A stretch of 64,000 bases of DNA from Beroe ovata (Eukaryota > Ctenophora > Nuda > Beroida > Beroidae). The position numbers and the translations under genes are program-made. This document shows, one piece after another, positions 54,301 to 64,000 of this stretch. The notes under the pieces were generated by a model. It was not told the origin of the DNA. It worked only from the letters and a program-made list of their open reading frames with translations, and did no database searches. The first letter of the stretch is position 1. Each line of letters opens with the position of its first letter. The stretch spans positions 62,001-126,000 of the forward strand of contig CAMPET010000107.1 in the NCBI GenBank assembly GCA_946803715.1, read 5' to 3'.

Positions 54301-56374
54301 TTTCTCCTGGCTGCATACAAGAAAGATACATCAGTCCTCCGAGCAGTTAACAAGACTTCCAGAACCGAGATACTCTCAGAACTGGAACAATTGTTCAACA
54401 ATAGTCAACATTTCCGAGACGAAAATATCCAATACCTGGGTTTCTACGGAAAATCAACAACCTGCGTTCCGGACCTGTTTTCTAATCAAGAGGAGGTGTA
54501 TGCTTTCAAGGTCGTTCTGGTGGCAGCAATAAGCATGAGCATTGGAGTTATTGCGTTTGCTTACTTTGCCATCTTGAATAAGGTGAAACGGAGTAGGAAA
54601 GATGTGAGACAAATCACTGAAGCTGAGGATGACATATTCTATCTTTCAGCAAAAGTCTATGTTGTGATTTTTGTGCAGGTCTTCTCTTGGATCCCTCTCC
54701 TTATTGCAATGGTCTACAGTCTGATGGGTGGGACAGTGCCCAATACTTTTGACGAGGTTGTCATTGCTATCATATCCCCCACCTACTCAGTTCTCAATCC
54801 ATGTCTTCATACTGATATCTCCTCGAGAATCATGATATTCATCAAGAAGCAGTACTCTATATTGTTTGAGGGCGGTGCAAGTGAACAAGAGCAACGATAG
54901 GGCCGAGTTCAGTGAGACGTCAGGAAAATAAATTGAATGTTCCACAGTAAGATATGACATCGAGAGAGGATATGACGTATTATGATGAACGGCTCATACC
55001 TCTTGTTTCTACTGATCAAGGCATCGGAATGACTGCGATTACTAACAATGTTCCCCATGGAGAGTAAGGTTTAATTCAGGCATGAATGTCACTGGTTCTA
55101 CCATGCAATAGATAACTAGGTAATAGTTAATCGACTGTCAACATAGCGTGTGTCAACTTAACGTGTGACAGTTTAATTATGGGCTGTAGAGGAAATAATG
55201 AACTCTATAATAATTATAGACATGGAGCATGCATCACCGCTGTGTAAATGAATTTCACTGATTAAGTGCTAGCCACTTACTTTCCAGGCAGACTTGGCTT
55301 CTCCAAGGTATCCAGTGAATGCTTTAGCTCCCCAAGGACATTCAGAGGGATTCGAGATGGGAGCAAAGGTGGATACACACTGCAATACATTTGTTATGCT
55401 TTTTGTGAATGCTGTGTTTCGTTATGATAGTGGTGCAGCAATATTTAGAAGGCCATATTCGACCTATGTTACATGGCATAAGAAAAATGCTAGTCAGTTC
55501 TTTTTAGTATCAGCTATTGATCCAAACCTTGTATTTTCCTGGGTTTTTCAGTGCTGCTATGAGTGCACCATGTCCACCCATGCTGTGCCCAGTAATGGCA
55601 CTTTTCTCAATGTTGACATTGAAGTTACTGGCAATCACTGATGGCAACTAAAAATTTTAAATTGCTATTACAATATTTGATCGAGTGGAATTTAGCATTT
55701 ACACGAGGAGCTTCAGATAGTTCAATCAGCAAAATTCATCACCTCTCCAGTTATGTAAGAATACATCCTATAATTTGACTTCCAGGGCTCTTCTGTGGCA
55801 TTGACATAGAAGCCTGCGCCAGAACCAAAGTCAAAGGAATCATGCTCTCCAGGAAAGTCAAAGCCTCTTGGGCTGGTGTCAGGGTTGACAACAACTATGT
55901 TGTGTTTAGCTGCATATCTGGAATGTTAAGCATACTGAGAAGAGAACCCACCAAAAATAATCACACAGCAGTGCAGAAGAGGACCTCATAGAAAAAAACA
56001 TCTGTTGTCAATGCTTTTAGGGCAAGATATCAAGATAAATACCTTTGGAAGCCACTCTTCATGATAAAATTCTGTTCAGTGCATGTCAGGCCAGACAGAA
56101 AATAGAGAAGGGGCAAGTTTTTCTTTTTCTCATGTTGGGGAGGAAGAAAGCACCCAAACTTCATGGTACACTTGAGGATGGAACTGAAGGTTTCTAACAT
56201 AAGTAATGACAGAAACAACATCAGTCAGCTTAATTCAATATAGCAAAAGCTTCCAGATGTGAAAGTTATATCTCTATTGATAACAATCATGATTTACCTT
56301 TCATGTTCATAAACTCTCTGGACACCACCAAAACACTTACTTTCTGACTTTAATTTGATTGGCTTTGCAGACAT
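48344..56374 (-). CDS. ESD: S-formylglutathione hydrolase (esterase D)
   Basis: Hydrolyses S-formylglutathione to glutathione and formate, the last step of formaldehyde detoxification; cytosolic alpha/beta hydrolase. Eight exons, minus strand: 56298-56374, 56043-56183, 55743-55917, 55528-55647, 55281-55379, 48857-48922, 48523-48627, 48344-48421. All phases agree and give 286 aa (human 282). Motifs: [62 protein letters not shown], nucleophile elbow [40 protein letters not shown] acid region and [10 protein letters not shown]-type histidine region ([11 protein letters not shown]). All catalytic residues are present, so it should be active. Intron 5 is 6.36 kb, far longer than the others, and contains two plus-strand genes. 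A possible 24-nt alternative exon is at 50460-50483. Confidence 0.95.
49586..49735. repeat. Cluster of CTGACACCAC words in ESD intron 5
   Basis: GATGACACCAGTACGTCAG, GCTGACACCACTTGACG, GCTGACACCACATTG and ACTGACACCAGTAC within 150 bp. Similar to the TTGACACCACT arrays in HELZ and EPG5, but less exact and antisense to the host gene. Confidence 0.45.
51251..52339 (+). CDS. Papain-family (C1A) cysteine protease with altered disulfide scaffold
   Basis: Secreted or lysosomal cathepsin-like protease, 362 aa, intronless, nested antisense in ESD intron 5. I chose the ATG at 51251, which starts a signal peptide ([19 protein letters not shown]); the frame opens 57 codons upstream but that leader is not secretory. 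An I29-like propeptide spans about residues 30-115 ([15 protein letters not shown]). The mature domain starts near [10 protein letters not shown]. Catalytic Cys is in [11 protein letters not shown], His in [11 protein letters not shown], Asn in [15 protein letters not shown]. Unusual: the spacing from the oxyanion Gln to the Cys is one residue short, the usual CGSCW first cysteine is missing, and GCNGG is replaced by [11 protein letters not shown]. So the triad is present but the usual Cys22-Cys63 type disulfide is not. A polyadenylation signal AATAAA lies near 52437. Confidence 0.85.
   Translation: MIQIFLPCLLLGLTASLDFDNLDLGTVEAAISSSCKLRELYDAYKTEHGLLRCWKEDSQRHVIFKKTLLEIRKLKRNPEVTWNVGFTPLSDLTDDEIEVKHMGANSTLDSDFLQDGIDNTDTLSGSKIPESFDWRNPGSPLDELGVGFVTRVQRQEESSCWARAAVVPLEALIAKHTGKLVRLSAFQLYDCTYKKSRDRGHGKARKAWEWLQETGHITDRDTYPDRPGSLPVYNGQEACTPYPNYFAGFTLDSIKQVKDSESLAKAVYNNSPVEVMMEMKGLDTKHYKGGLFYGTSCDGGEHMMGVVGYTKQAFIMKNSWGRKWGDRGYMSWDRTHSGYNCNMYGSAYYPTVTYHGNALQEE
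52661..52687 (+). promoter_or_regulatory. CCAAT / GCAGAG / TATA promoter module of the broken LDLa-GPCR
   Basis: GATTGG, three bases, GCAGAG, three bases, TATATAAAG, about 45 bp before the ATG at 52730. It mirrors the module upstream of the intact paralogue at 27643. Confidence 0.55.
52730..54900 (+). pseudogene. LDLa-repeat GPCR with a frameshift and an in-frame stop
   Basis: Paralogue of the receptor at 27795-31111, shorter (about 720 codons) and intronless, in ESD intron 5. Starts with a signal peptide ([17 protein letters not shown]). The first frame runs from 52730 into an LDLa module (CDGHSSC) and shifts at about 53104; the module continues one frame over as RSDECDC. The second frame runs 53104-54258 and carries further LDLa repeats ([28 protein letters not shown]) and TM1-TM4. 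A TAG at 54256 interrupts the second extracellular loop at the position of Val in the paralogue's FFVNG; the same frame continues at once ([14 protein letters not shown]) through TM5-TM7 to 54900. TM6 has SWIP and TM7 has NPCLH instead of NPxxY. Everything else is well kept, so the lesions are recent, allelic, or sequencing errors. Confidence 0.82.
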
Positions 56375-56789
56375 GCTAAAGCCTTCTGCAAAGTGAAAGT
56401 GTCAGGTCTTTTAAATACATCAAGACCAAAATGTGCATTAAAATAAAATAGGCAACAGAAAGTCATTGGTAGCAAACCTGGATTCTTTTAGATGTGCAAC
56501 AATAAAATACAAATTAAACCTATTATTATATCAACAATGATTAGATCGATTAGATTTAACAGATTGTTGCCAATCTCAAAAAGTCTAAGAAACATATTTT
56601 TCCATTCTAGTTTTTTTCATTCTTTCTAATATTTATACAGACAACTTGATACTCTGATATTGTGGACTGATGATGCCTACACACAACCCATCTTTTTGTG
56701 GATTCATCTGGATCTTGCTGCACAACGTTAACCTAAAGGATGCAATGCTGGCTCTGCAAATAAACTTTGTTGATATACTTTCTATGCTG

Positions 56790-56935
56790 TCAGATAGTTA
56801 CATATATACCTGACCTGTTTCTAGCGCGCGCCACGCGCGCTTTCATCAATGGCCGAATCAGGCTTTCGATAAAGGCGCGTGCGCCCTGCGCAAGGAACAT
56901 TGAAACAAGTCAGCTTCAGGTAACTATATAAGTAT
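56790..56935. mobile_element. Diverged family B palindromic element
   Basis: CTGTCAGATAGTTACATATA, then CCTGACCTGTTTCTAGCGCGCG and a GCGCGCTTTCATCAATGGCC core; the right arm is weaker (GAAACAAGTCAGCTTCAGG, ending ATCTGCC). Confidence 0.5.
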
Positions 56936-56985
56936 ATAACATCTGCCATTTTTTTGGTAAAAATGCATGGCAACGCCATTGCAAG

Positions 56986-57113
56986 TTGCCAAATGTTATC
57001 TGCATCTGTCCACTGTATTTAGCGCGCAGCCGCGCGCGCGCCTTCATCGAAGGCCGAAACATGATGGCGCCGCGCCGCGAAAAATGAACAGTGGACAGAT
57101 AGCATCCGGCAAA
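56986..57113. mobile_element. Palindromic element, family C
   Basis: TTGCCAAATGTTATCTGCAT, CTGTCCACTGTATTTAGCGC on the left; GAACAGTGGACAGATAGCATCCGGCAA on the right. The centre carries CCTTCATCGAAGGCCGAAAC, also found in family B. Confidence 0.65.
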
Positions 57114-57650
57114 TTGCAGAACCCAGTTGCCGGCTCGAATGTAATCTGCGGCCAATGTTCCTTGCAATTGCGCGGCGCCCATTCCCGGTCTTTTTCCGCT
57201 TTATTCTTACTCATGTTCTTACTTTATTCTTAATGATGTGAAATGTTTATAATCTGAAAAATCTTGCAATATTTCATTCTGTGACCACAACGGCGTGCGC
57301 AAAATCACAATTGGGTCACACTCGTGGGAACATTTTGGTACAGAAAAATTGCCTTTTGGCGTGGTGGACCCTGTCGGTTAATTGATTCATTTTTCATAAC
57401 TCAACAACTGATTCATTACTTAGTAAATAGTATTTGATAGAATGTGTGTGGATTCTTGAAGGATAGATTTAATGAATACCTGAGGGCACATCCTCAGGTA
57501 GCTAGAAGAAAAGGAATTAACATTTATTAAAAGTATTATTCTTTCCTAGTGAGAATGGGTAGTGGACACCTTTGCGAAAGGTGGCGTTTTTCAGTAGCTG
57601 AGATTGTATTGATGAAATTTTCTTGAAATGTGTGATGGTTTATACCATAA

Positions 57651-57690
57651 ATTCTTATCTTATCTTATCTTATCTTATCTTATCTTATCT
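57651..57690. repeat. (TTATC)n pentanucleotide repeat
   Basis: About seven perfect TTATC units. Confidence 0.95.
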
Positions 57691-57939
57691 TCTATGGTTA
57701 CTGGTAACCACCTGTTGTTATTCTGTTATTATATGACACTGTTGACAATATTGTGTGTCTGCTCCCTTGTCCCTGATCTACCAGCTACGCTCAAACAGAT
57801 TTTTACTTTGAATTCATTAATACCAGGGCAAGTTAATTGTTAAAATAAATATAAATGAATAAGAGAATAATGATGCCAGCATCATCATTGTTGCTCAAAG
57901 CTTAATGAAGTATTGTGATATTAGCCACTGTATTGTGTA

Positions 57940-58000
57940 AATCAGCCACTGTGCTTATGATGTTAGATCTCTCAGCAGCCTTTGACACTGTGGNGATTTA
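57940..58000 (+). mobile_element. Non-LTR retrotransposon reverse-transcriptase scrap
   Basis: A plus-strand frame reads SATVLMMLDLSAAFDTV, which matches the first catalytic-aspartate motif of LINE-type (L2/CR1/jockey-like) reverse transcriptases, then breaks at an N (57994). Nothing else of the polymerase is recognisable, so this is a dead fragment. Confidence 0.65.
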
Positions 58001-58350
58001 ACAGAAGATTGTTGCCAATCTCTAGAAAACTAGATACTCTGATATTGTGGACTGATGATGCCTTCACACAACCCATCTTTTTGTGGATTCATCTGGATCT
58101 TGCTGCAAAGGATGCTGGCTCTATAGCATCGCCAGGCAATATACGATATATGATTATATGCCCCACCATGACCATGATGCCATTTGATTTTCATATGCAC
58201 ACTTCACCACCACCAGTTCACTTCGTTGATAAACTTTTCTTGTCGATCGATAATGCACCCTGTCCAGAATTTCGTTTCGCGCGCGCGGCGCAAACTTATT
58301 GATCTCGCGGCTTGCATCAGCGGTCTGGCATTGCCCGACAATACTTTTTA

Positions 58351-58500
58351 TGTTGTCAGATAGTTACCTGACCTGTTTCTGATCGCGCGCAGAGCGCGCG
58401 CTCTTATCAAAGGCCAAATTACGCATTCGATATATCGTTACCTGACCTGTTTCTCGCTCGGCACCGGCCGCGCCGCGCCCGGACGCCCGGTCTCATTTTG
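58351..58500. mobile_element. Truncated family B palindromic elements
   Basis: GTTGTCAGATAGTTACCTGACCTGTTTC with a GCGCGC core, followed at about 58437 by a second TTACCTGACCTGTTTCTCGC with a different GC-rich core. Right arms are missing or very diverged. Confidence 0.5.
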
Positions 58501-58540
58501 CTCAACTCCTACTCAATGATGTGAAATGTATTGTCAGATG

Positions 58541-58646
58541 CTACCTGACCTGTTTCTCGCGCGCCTTCATCGAAGGCCATGTTTCGGCCTTCGATGAAGG
58601 CGCGCGCGCCGCGCGCGAGAAACTGAGGTCAGATAAAATCTGACAA
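58541..58646. mobile_element. 106-bp palindromic element, family B
   Basis: TTGTCAGATGCTACCTGACC, TGTTTCTCGCGCGCCTTCATCGAAGGCC; the right arm ends AACTGAGGTCAGATAAAATCTGACAA. The core is itself a perfect palindrome around CATGTTTCGGCCTTCGATGA. Confidence 0.75.
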
Positions 58647-59242
58647 GAAATGTCTATAATCTGGAAAATCTGGCAATATTTCATTCTGTGAACCGAACAC
58701 TGAGCTAAACAATGGCGTGCGCAAAATCACAATTGGGTCACACTCGTGGGAACATTTTGGTACAGAAACAATTGCCTCTTTTGGCGTGGTTGACCATGTC
58801 GGGTTTATTGATTCATTTTTCACAACTCAACAACTGATTCATTACTAAATATTTGATAGAATGTGTGTGTATTCTATGATTATTGGTAACCACCTGTTGT
58901 CATTCTGTTATTATATGACACTGTTGACAATATTGTGTGTCTGCTCCTTTGTCCCTGATCTACCAGCTACGCTCAAACAGATTTTTACTTGGAATTCATT
59001 GATACCAGGGCAAGTTAATTGTTGCTCAAAACTGAACGAAGTATTGCAATATTAAAGTTAGTATGATAAGAATAAAGAAAGGTTTTGCTTCAAAGAAATA
59101 TTGTTATATTACTATTTATTTATTCCTGTTGTTGCACTGAAGACATCATTTGCAGGCCCCTATAAAGGAATGTAATTTTAGATGTCATTCTTCCTCCCAT
59201 CTTAAGTGGTATATCTTATGATGGTTGTATTGGCTGGACTGC

Positions 59243-62200
59243 ATGGAAGCAATTCAACCTAAACCTAGGAAGTCAAAGAACAAGAAAAAACGTGAAAGAC
59301 ATAATGCTGTTTCAGATAAATCAGCAGATACCCAGACCTTTCCAGAAGAGACAATTGCGAATGATTCTAAATTTGAGGATGAGCCCCCTATCTTAGCTAG
59401 TGGTCAAAATCTTCCAAACAACATACCATGTCAAGTTGAGGAGGTTAAAATAGAGAATGTTTCACTGGAGAATAATGCATTGAATTATGAAAATTGTGCT
59501 GGACCTTCAAGAGTTAATGATGATAGGACCTTTGGAGAACAAATCCAAGATTCTGAAAACCCTGATCACCAAATAAGTGTAGCTTTGAATGATCTGGATT
59601 TAGGTTCTGAGAAGGCCCAAGAGTTGCTGAGCAAGAGCCAACTTAATGTTTATAATTCCTTATCTGATGAACCCAAGGGTAATGTTGGCAGTTCAGCTAG
59701 TCATGGAGATATAGAAGCAACTATGATACCATCTGAGGAAGCCAGTATGGGAGCAGAGAATACTATATGCTCACCTGAAGTAGAGCAACTTTATCCAAGT
59801 TTGGATGATGGATTCTATGAGAATCTTCAGGAAAGAGTGTTTGTGCACAGTAGGTCAGTCTCTCAGCAGTCCTTCCATAATTCAACAAGGGAAGATTTTG
59901 ATGCTTTATCACTACTAAATGCTGAGGCACAGTTAGATTATATTGCTCCCACTGTATTGGATGATTTGGTGACAGATAATGATTGCAAATCTTTTGAAGT
60001 GGTTACTGTTGTTGATGGAGAAGCTTGTGTCGATAATATTAGCCTCCTAAGTGATACAATGCACCATCTTTCCTTACAAACACTCATGTATGATGACCAG
60101 TATGAACAGAAGCTACAAAGTTGTTACTACTCTGAATGTACATCTCCTGCTCAATCAATCCCCAACTTTGAAGACCTCAATAAAGAACTTCTCATCAATG
60201 AACTGCAAACTTACTATCACAATCCTCAGCTTGTCATGAATGATGAGTTTCTCCAAGATTTTATAAATATGTGTCAGAATCCAACTCATGAGTTACACTT
60301 ACTGATAAGCAGATATCAGAAAGCAAGACAAAACTTCCTGCTACACGATTCTGCAATTGAGACAGGCATATCAAGGTACAACAAGTTAAAAGACACAGTC
60401 TGGACTTTTACTAAGGACAAAAAGATCGAAACAGGGTACTGTGCAGATCACATGAAGGTAAGTTTCACGGAAAGCTGTTCCAAATCCCATTGTCACCAGG
60501 AAAATCTCAAAGAAGTCGATGAAAGCCTGAACAACATCTATGAAAACAGCAGTGTACCTCTCTCCCTACTGCAATACAATTGGAAAATTGCTTTCTACCA
60601 TGTTGAACAGTATTTTGTGAAATTGTCTGCCAGTTGTCCTCCATTATACACAGCCACCGAGTACATAACATCATATGTACCCGGAGTTCTCATTCCCTGG
60701 GAACATGTTAATCATACAAGTCAGCTGAGAGTGTGTATTTCAATCCTCTTCCATTACAAACGGCAAAAAATGACAGATGACGTTTTTATTAAAGATATAG
60801 ACAGATGGTTGAACATCCTCGTCAGCATGCTACTCAGAGTGGCTACCTTGTTGGACCACAGGTTTTTACTAAATCATTTGCTAAGATGTCCCACAGGGTT
60901 TTCGTTTTGGGGAAGTAATTTCTTACAATTTGCCTGGGCTGACAGCACTTACAGTACAGAAACAATAGTCGGGAACCCTATCATTGATCACTTCTTCCTC
61001 ATGTATCTCACAATGCTGCTACCCCTGGAAGGGAGAGACTCTATGCTTGCTAACTATGAGCCACCAGTTGAGGACAGTAATCCTTCAGAATGGTCAATAC
61101 TTGATGAGTTAGGTGAAGTAGACTGTGACAATAAACAGCTCCTTGAGCGAGACTATCTTGAGCTATTGGGGCAGTTTAACTTTGGTCTCTTTTACCGAGA
61201 ACTCCTGAAATATTCCACCCCTGAGGAATTCATGAAGAACAAGCAGAATATAAATGAACAGGAGATGATGACTCTGTTTAGTATGTGCTTGAAATGTATC
61301 TCTCAGATAAAGCACGCTTTCATGCATCTCGATTTCACACGTTACAGGAACTTTTGTCAACGAAATGCAAACATCATGACAACATTCATGCGATTTGTGT
61401 CGGACTTTTACTACTTTTACGAAGGCTATGGTGGGAAGTTTGAGAGATGGTCCATGACCGTTGACTCAAATCAAAACAAACTTCTCACAGTTCACAATCA
61501 TGTTATCGAAGAGGGGTTCAGATGCTTGGCCGAAACTAGCAATGTCAGTCTATGGCAGTTTTTAGCCGACTTACCGTATCATCGGATTTCTATTCACGTT
61601 TTGTGGAAGTTATATGGTTTTCTCCATCAAGTGAACCCTGAAAAGCATCTAAAGAAGTCGGTGCTGAGAGACGGTTCACCCTATGAAATTGTGACAAAAC
61701 TGTACAAAACTGCAAGGTTCCAAAGCAGGTTGGAGTCCCTCTCGGACGAAGACTGTACCTTCATGGTCAATGTGTTCTGTAAAATGGCTCTGAGTCGCGA
61801 AATTGATGACAATTTCGTGAAGGTCATTGCATTGGACATCTACCATATCGGCGTAACAGCAACAATCGACAAGCAATCCACGGACCACGCTTGCAAAGGC
61901 TGTTTGAGCAGCATCATCAACCACTGCCCTGAGGTTGTGTCGACAATCATCAACAACCTAGATAAACCGACACTCAGAGACTTACCGAACAATATGAAAA
62001 TATTCCGAGGCATGTGCTTTGACAGTTGGCTCCCGTCTGATGACGATTTCAACTTGCTGACCACGTGGCTACAAACTACATCCATCACTTCACTGACTAA
62101 CCAACTGAGTCGAGTCATCATCAAAGGTAAGTTGCCCGTAGCATTGACATTGAGTAGGGAAGCAAGTTTCAATTTTGGCTTTGGTTCAAAGTGGCAAGTA

Positions 62201-64000
62201 TTCATTGGCATTTCTCACTTCAGGTCTAAACTGGGGTTCCCATGACGACCGACTCTTCATTCCTTGCGAATATCACCGCAAACTGGCGGTTGTCATAGTA
62301 ACAGCTCATTCTTACCACATACCAGACAAACCTGGATACCTGATTCATGGTCCTGTCCAGGATTTTGCTAAACACATAAGCAACATTGACAAGGTTAGCG
62401 AACTTGCTGAGATCCTTTACCCATTGAAGACAAGATGAACCGTTTTCACATGCAGAACTTCAAAATCACACGAGTTTTTATCAAAAATATTTTCCTCCAG
62501 AATCAGTTTGTGTGCTGGTGTTGGGAGGTTTTGCTTTCTCTGTGTCTCCACAAGAACGACCTGTTACTTTACAATGCTAAGGTCATGAAGCAGAACAAAC
62601 AACAAGAGAGATTGATGAGGTATTACCTTTACCAAGATTGAAAACGCACCTATCAATCAGATTTGACAACAAAATCAGTATTCGTTTTCATTTATATCCG
62701 ATTCTTGTTTCCAGGAAGCAGCAGAGTGAGGGTTGTGAAATTCCCGCCTCCTCTTCCCATCCTGCAAGAATACACAAGCAGATGAGTCTTGTTGGCAGTA
62801 TGATCTCGGAAAAAGAGGAGCCAGAGGGAAGCACATTTGTTGGAAAGTGGGGGAAGTTCCCTTTCAAAATGAGGCATGAGGTAAGATTCGAGGTGGTCAG
62901 TTGACTTTGCAATTATTACTGTAGTTTTAAAATTATCAACACTACTTAATATAATCAAATTTGAGACAGCTGATGAGCCTATAAGACGAAACATGTTCTG
63001 TTAACCTGTGTATTTACTGCTTCACCGAACAACGCTCTGTGTTCATAAATACTGTAGATACTGTATGAGAATTTGCACTACTTGTGCGTATTTCAGACAG
63101 GTTTATCTTCTTTGTGTGAAGCGTTAAGAACAAATGGGGAAATGGCTGCCTTTGTTGCACTGTCAATCACAACTATAGGGCATTGTATCATCGACTTTCA
63201 GGTAATGCTCCTATAGTCATCATAATAAAATCTACGCCTTGTTCATCTAGGCAAGAATTCAATTTCAAGCTGAAACTTTATTCTTGTTTGAAATGCAGCT
63301 AACACGGACCATATTAAACATGTTGTAAATTTTCAGGCCGATGGTATACAACTGTTACTTCTCCTACAGAAAAACACAGGCTATCACCACAGAGCTCTGC
63401 TTCAGGTAAAGTTAACATTATGCTGGATAGTTAAAACCCATACTTAGATTTAGTTTCTAATTCATAAATTATTCTCTATCGTAAGTTAAACTCTTTCCCT
63501 TCTAACGAAAATTTTAAACACCCCCGCCTCGAAAGAAGTTACTCCCTGAAAATATTCTTACACCTTTATCAACATTTCACTCTTTCATATGAGTTAAAAC
63601 GAACTTAGGCAGTATTATAGACCTACGAAAGTTCGTTCGTGATTATGTGATTATGTGATTATGTGAAATATTGCTCAAACGTAGTTTATGCTCCAAATCA
63701 GGTCCTGAAGAACCTCTTCACAATTACTCTAAAGAACAAATGTCTTCACCTTCTTCTCCAACTACCAGACTTCGTACCCCTAGTCCAGGCTTTGGCCCGG
63801 GCACAGCACTCTGGTGCGTTCACTGGTCGAGCTACAACACCGCTATCAGGTTTACAGTGCTTGACACCACTGCTTGACACCACTGCTTGACATCTTCCTT
63901 GACACCACTCCTGCTCGATGAGTCGGGAAAAGTGGTGTCAATTCTCTTGACACTACTTCTGGATATATCATCAGATCAAATTCATTGACACTTCCCTATC
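59243..64000 (+). CDS. EPG5: EPG5, autophagy tether, 5' portion (cut by window end)
   Basis: EPG5 is a RAB7 effector that tethers autophagosomes to late endosomes/lysosomes. Exons: 59243-62126, 62224-62393, 62501-62619, 62715-62880, 63097-63201, 63337-63405, 63702-63849; phases agree and give about 1220 aa, roughly half of the usual 2500+. I start at the ATG giving MEAIQPKPRKSKNKKK, like the basic MAEAVKPQ-type vertebrate start. Residues about 30-330 are acidic and disordered. Recognisable blocks: LVSMLLRVATLLDHRFLLNH followed by LLRCPTG; LELLGQFNFGLFYRELL; ISIHVLWKLYGFLHQV; FVKVIALDIYHIGVTAT; IKGLNWG; LSLCLHKNDLL; AAFVALSITTIGH. The donor at 62394 (AAG/GTTAGC) is less certain: the frame stays open 40 nt further to TGA. 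The 961-codon first exon is unusually long. Confidence 0.9.
63858..63993. repeat. Array of TTGACACCACT words at the start of an EPG5 intron
   Basis: GCTTGACACCACT twice, then GCTTGACATCTT, CCTTGACACCACT, one inverted AAGTGGTGTCAA, TCTTGACACTACT and ATTGACACTTCC. The array starts nine bases after the donor at 63850, on the sense strand, as in the HELZ intron. Confidence 0.65.

Larger units (their letters stand above)
56566..59032. repeat. Degenerate tandem duplication, two units of about 1.0-1.3 kb
   Basis: Unit A (about 56566-57843) and unit B (about 58007-59032) keep the same order: GATTGTTGCCAATCTC; CTCTGATATTGTGGACTGATG through TGGATTCATCTGGATCTTGC; CACAATTGGGTCACACTCGT; GGTAACCACCTGTTGT through CCAGGGCAAGTTAATTG. 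Offsets differ (1385, 1422, 1185) because different foldback elements and indels sit in each copy. Probably two copies of a transposon-derived segment. Confidence 0.75.
56375..59242. other. Repeat-rich interval between ESD (-) and EPG5 (+) starts
   Basis: ESD and EPG5 are divergent across 2.9 kb. Almost all of it is a degenerate tandem duplication, palindromic elements, a pentanucleotide repeat and a reverse-transcriptase scrap. No host coding exon was found. Confidence 0.65.

Noticed and set aside
57628-57843. 71-codon frame at 57.6 kb and its twin at 58.9 kb
   Set aside because: Both come from the duplicated transposon-like unit, begin in or near the TTATC repeat, and show no family likeness.
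62394-62440. Frameshift in EPG5 where the frame hits TGA before LHKND
   Set aside because: A GT donor at 62394 (AAG/GTTAGC) joins in phase to 62501, so no frameshift is needed.

Overview
This is nuclear DNA from an animal, most likely an early-branching invertebrate; a demosponge is my guess, not something the sequence proves. Genes are split by short GT-AG introns. All recognisable families are metazoan: WNK kinase, kinesin light chain, FAM72, protrudin-like FYVE protein, LDLa-GPCRs, ANKLE1-type LEM/GIY-YIG nuclease, HELZ-type helicase, S-formylglutathione hydrolase and EPG5. Two assembly gaps or N positions lie in CA microsatellites. No bacterial, viral or CRISPR features were seen.

Layout. 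1.9-7.3 kb (-): WNK kinase, 3' end unresolved. 9.3-13.5 kb (+): kinesin light chain, head-to-head with WNK across about 2 kb that holds a duplicated CpG-rich element. 13.5-19.2 kb: gene-poor, with CA repeats and small foldback transposons. 19.2-19.9 kb (+): FAM72. 22.0-23.0 kb (+): protrudin-like. 23.6-24.7 kb (+): unrecognised 286-aa protein. 26.0 kb (-): stray copy of the last ANKLE1 exon. 27.8-31.1 kb (+): LDLa-repeat GPCR. 31.8-35.1 kb (-): ANKLE1-like nuclease. 36.9-47.2 kb (-): HELZ-like helicase, with repeated small hairpins just past its stop codon. 48.3-56.4 kb (-): ESD. Its 6.3-kb fifth intron holds, on the opposite strand, an intronless papain-like protease and a second LDLa-GPCR broken by a frameshift and a nonsense codon. 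56.5-59.1 kb: repeat field with a degenerate tandem duplication, a reverse-transcriptase scrap and palindromic elements. 59.2 kb to the right edge (+): EPG5, cut by the window end.

The genes are mostly unrelated housekeeping functions rather than a pathway. The less ordinary signals are: the hairpin series after HELZ; intronic arrays of a TTGACACCACTT word in HELZ and EPG5; palindromic elements with CpG-rich cores, one family carrying 9-10 bp target duplications; a promoter module shared by the two LDLa-GPCRs; and the nested gene pair in ESD. Exon joins were chosen by hand from splice consensus, phase and family similarity, with no transcript evidence.
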